A stretch of 6,450 nucleotides of DNA, taken from contig CAJUJZ010000123.1 in assembly GCA_910586745.1 (NCBI GenBank), positions 1-6,450 on the forward strand. The letters are read 5' to 3'. The notes under the pieces are model-generated. The model was not told the DNA's origin, did not search any database, and saw only the letters and a program-made list of their open reading frames with translations. Made by a program: the position numbers and the translations under genes. Numbering within the stretch: position 1 is the first letter of the stretch; each line of letters opens with the position of its first letter. Shown piece by piece: positions 6,396-6,450 of this stretch. The stretch is from an uncultured Mucispirillum sp. (GTDB lineage: Bacteria; Chrysiogenota; Deferribacteres; Deferribacterales; Mucispirillaceae).

Positions 6396-6450
6396 GAGCC
6401 TGTATCAAATTTTGTGTAAACTGTTTAATTTCCGTATTCCATCTCAAATC
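6396..6450 (-). mobile_element. possible end of an IS256-family insertion sequence, cut by the window
   Basis: GAGCCTGTATCAAATTTTGT (6396-6415) leads into GTAAAC, containing TTGTGTAAA (6412-6420). That word is characteristic of the terminal inverted repeats of IS256-type elements. Just inside it, on the minus strand, an open frame from the window edge reads FEMEYGN and stops at TAA (6427-6425). A transposase stop close to the inverted repeat is usual in this family, but seven residues do not identify it. If real, the junction lies one base into the expected next repeat, and the 8 bases before it (CCTTATTA, 6388-6395) would be the candidate target duplication. The other end lies outside the window. 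Confidence 0.38.

Overview
The window holds a complete, apparently intact type II-C CRISPR-Cas locus. It is AT-rich, and the host cannot be named from sequence alone. The base composition and a spacer that seems to match a gut-type microvirus make an anaerobic gut bacterium plausible. Mucispirillum or another member of the Deferribacteres is only a guess.

Layout. Positions 1-217 carry a tracrRNA gene on the minus strand. It has a near-consensus promoter, an anti-repeat, one short hairpin and a terminator hairpin. The start region of cas9 lies divergently on the plus strand. Next come cas9 (218-3382), cas1 (3379-4287, GTG start overlapping the cas9 stop) and cas2 (4300-4671), a compact plus-strand operon. 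No csn2 or cas4 is present, which together with the small Cas9 (1054 aa) points to II-C. A hairpin with an 11-bp stem (4707-4734) separates the operon from the CRISPR array (4744-6364), which has 25 identical 36-bp repeats and 24 spacers (23 of 30 nt, one of 31 nt). The last 86 bases look like one more spacer followed by the end of an IS256-like insertion sequence, but they could instead be leader.

How it works together. The anti-repeat orientation shows that crRNAs are read from the minus strand, towards the cas genes. Each repeat, read on that strand, ends in an extended -10 box (TGTTATAAT) with TTGACC 16 bp upstream. Every repeat therefore looks like its own promoter, starting a crRNA about 7 nt into the next spacer, as described for Neisseria meningitidis II-C. 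The tracrRNA anti-repeat pairs with 28-30 bases of the repeat. It differs from the repeat exactly at the bases that would form this promoter. Cas9, crRNA and tracrRNA form the interference complex; Cas1 and Cas2 form the integrase.

The most notable points are the repeat-borne promoters, the promoter-free anti-repeat, two near-duplicate spacers differing only at PAM-proximal positions 1, 4 and 7, a spacer encoding VPCGKCFSC (microvirus replication-protein-like), and the possible IS interruption of the array. The system class is known; I see no wholly new system.
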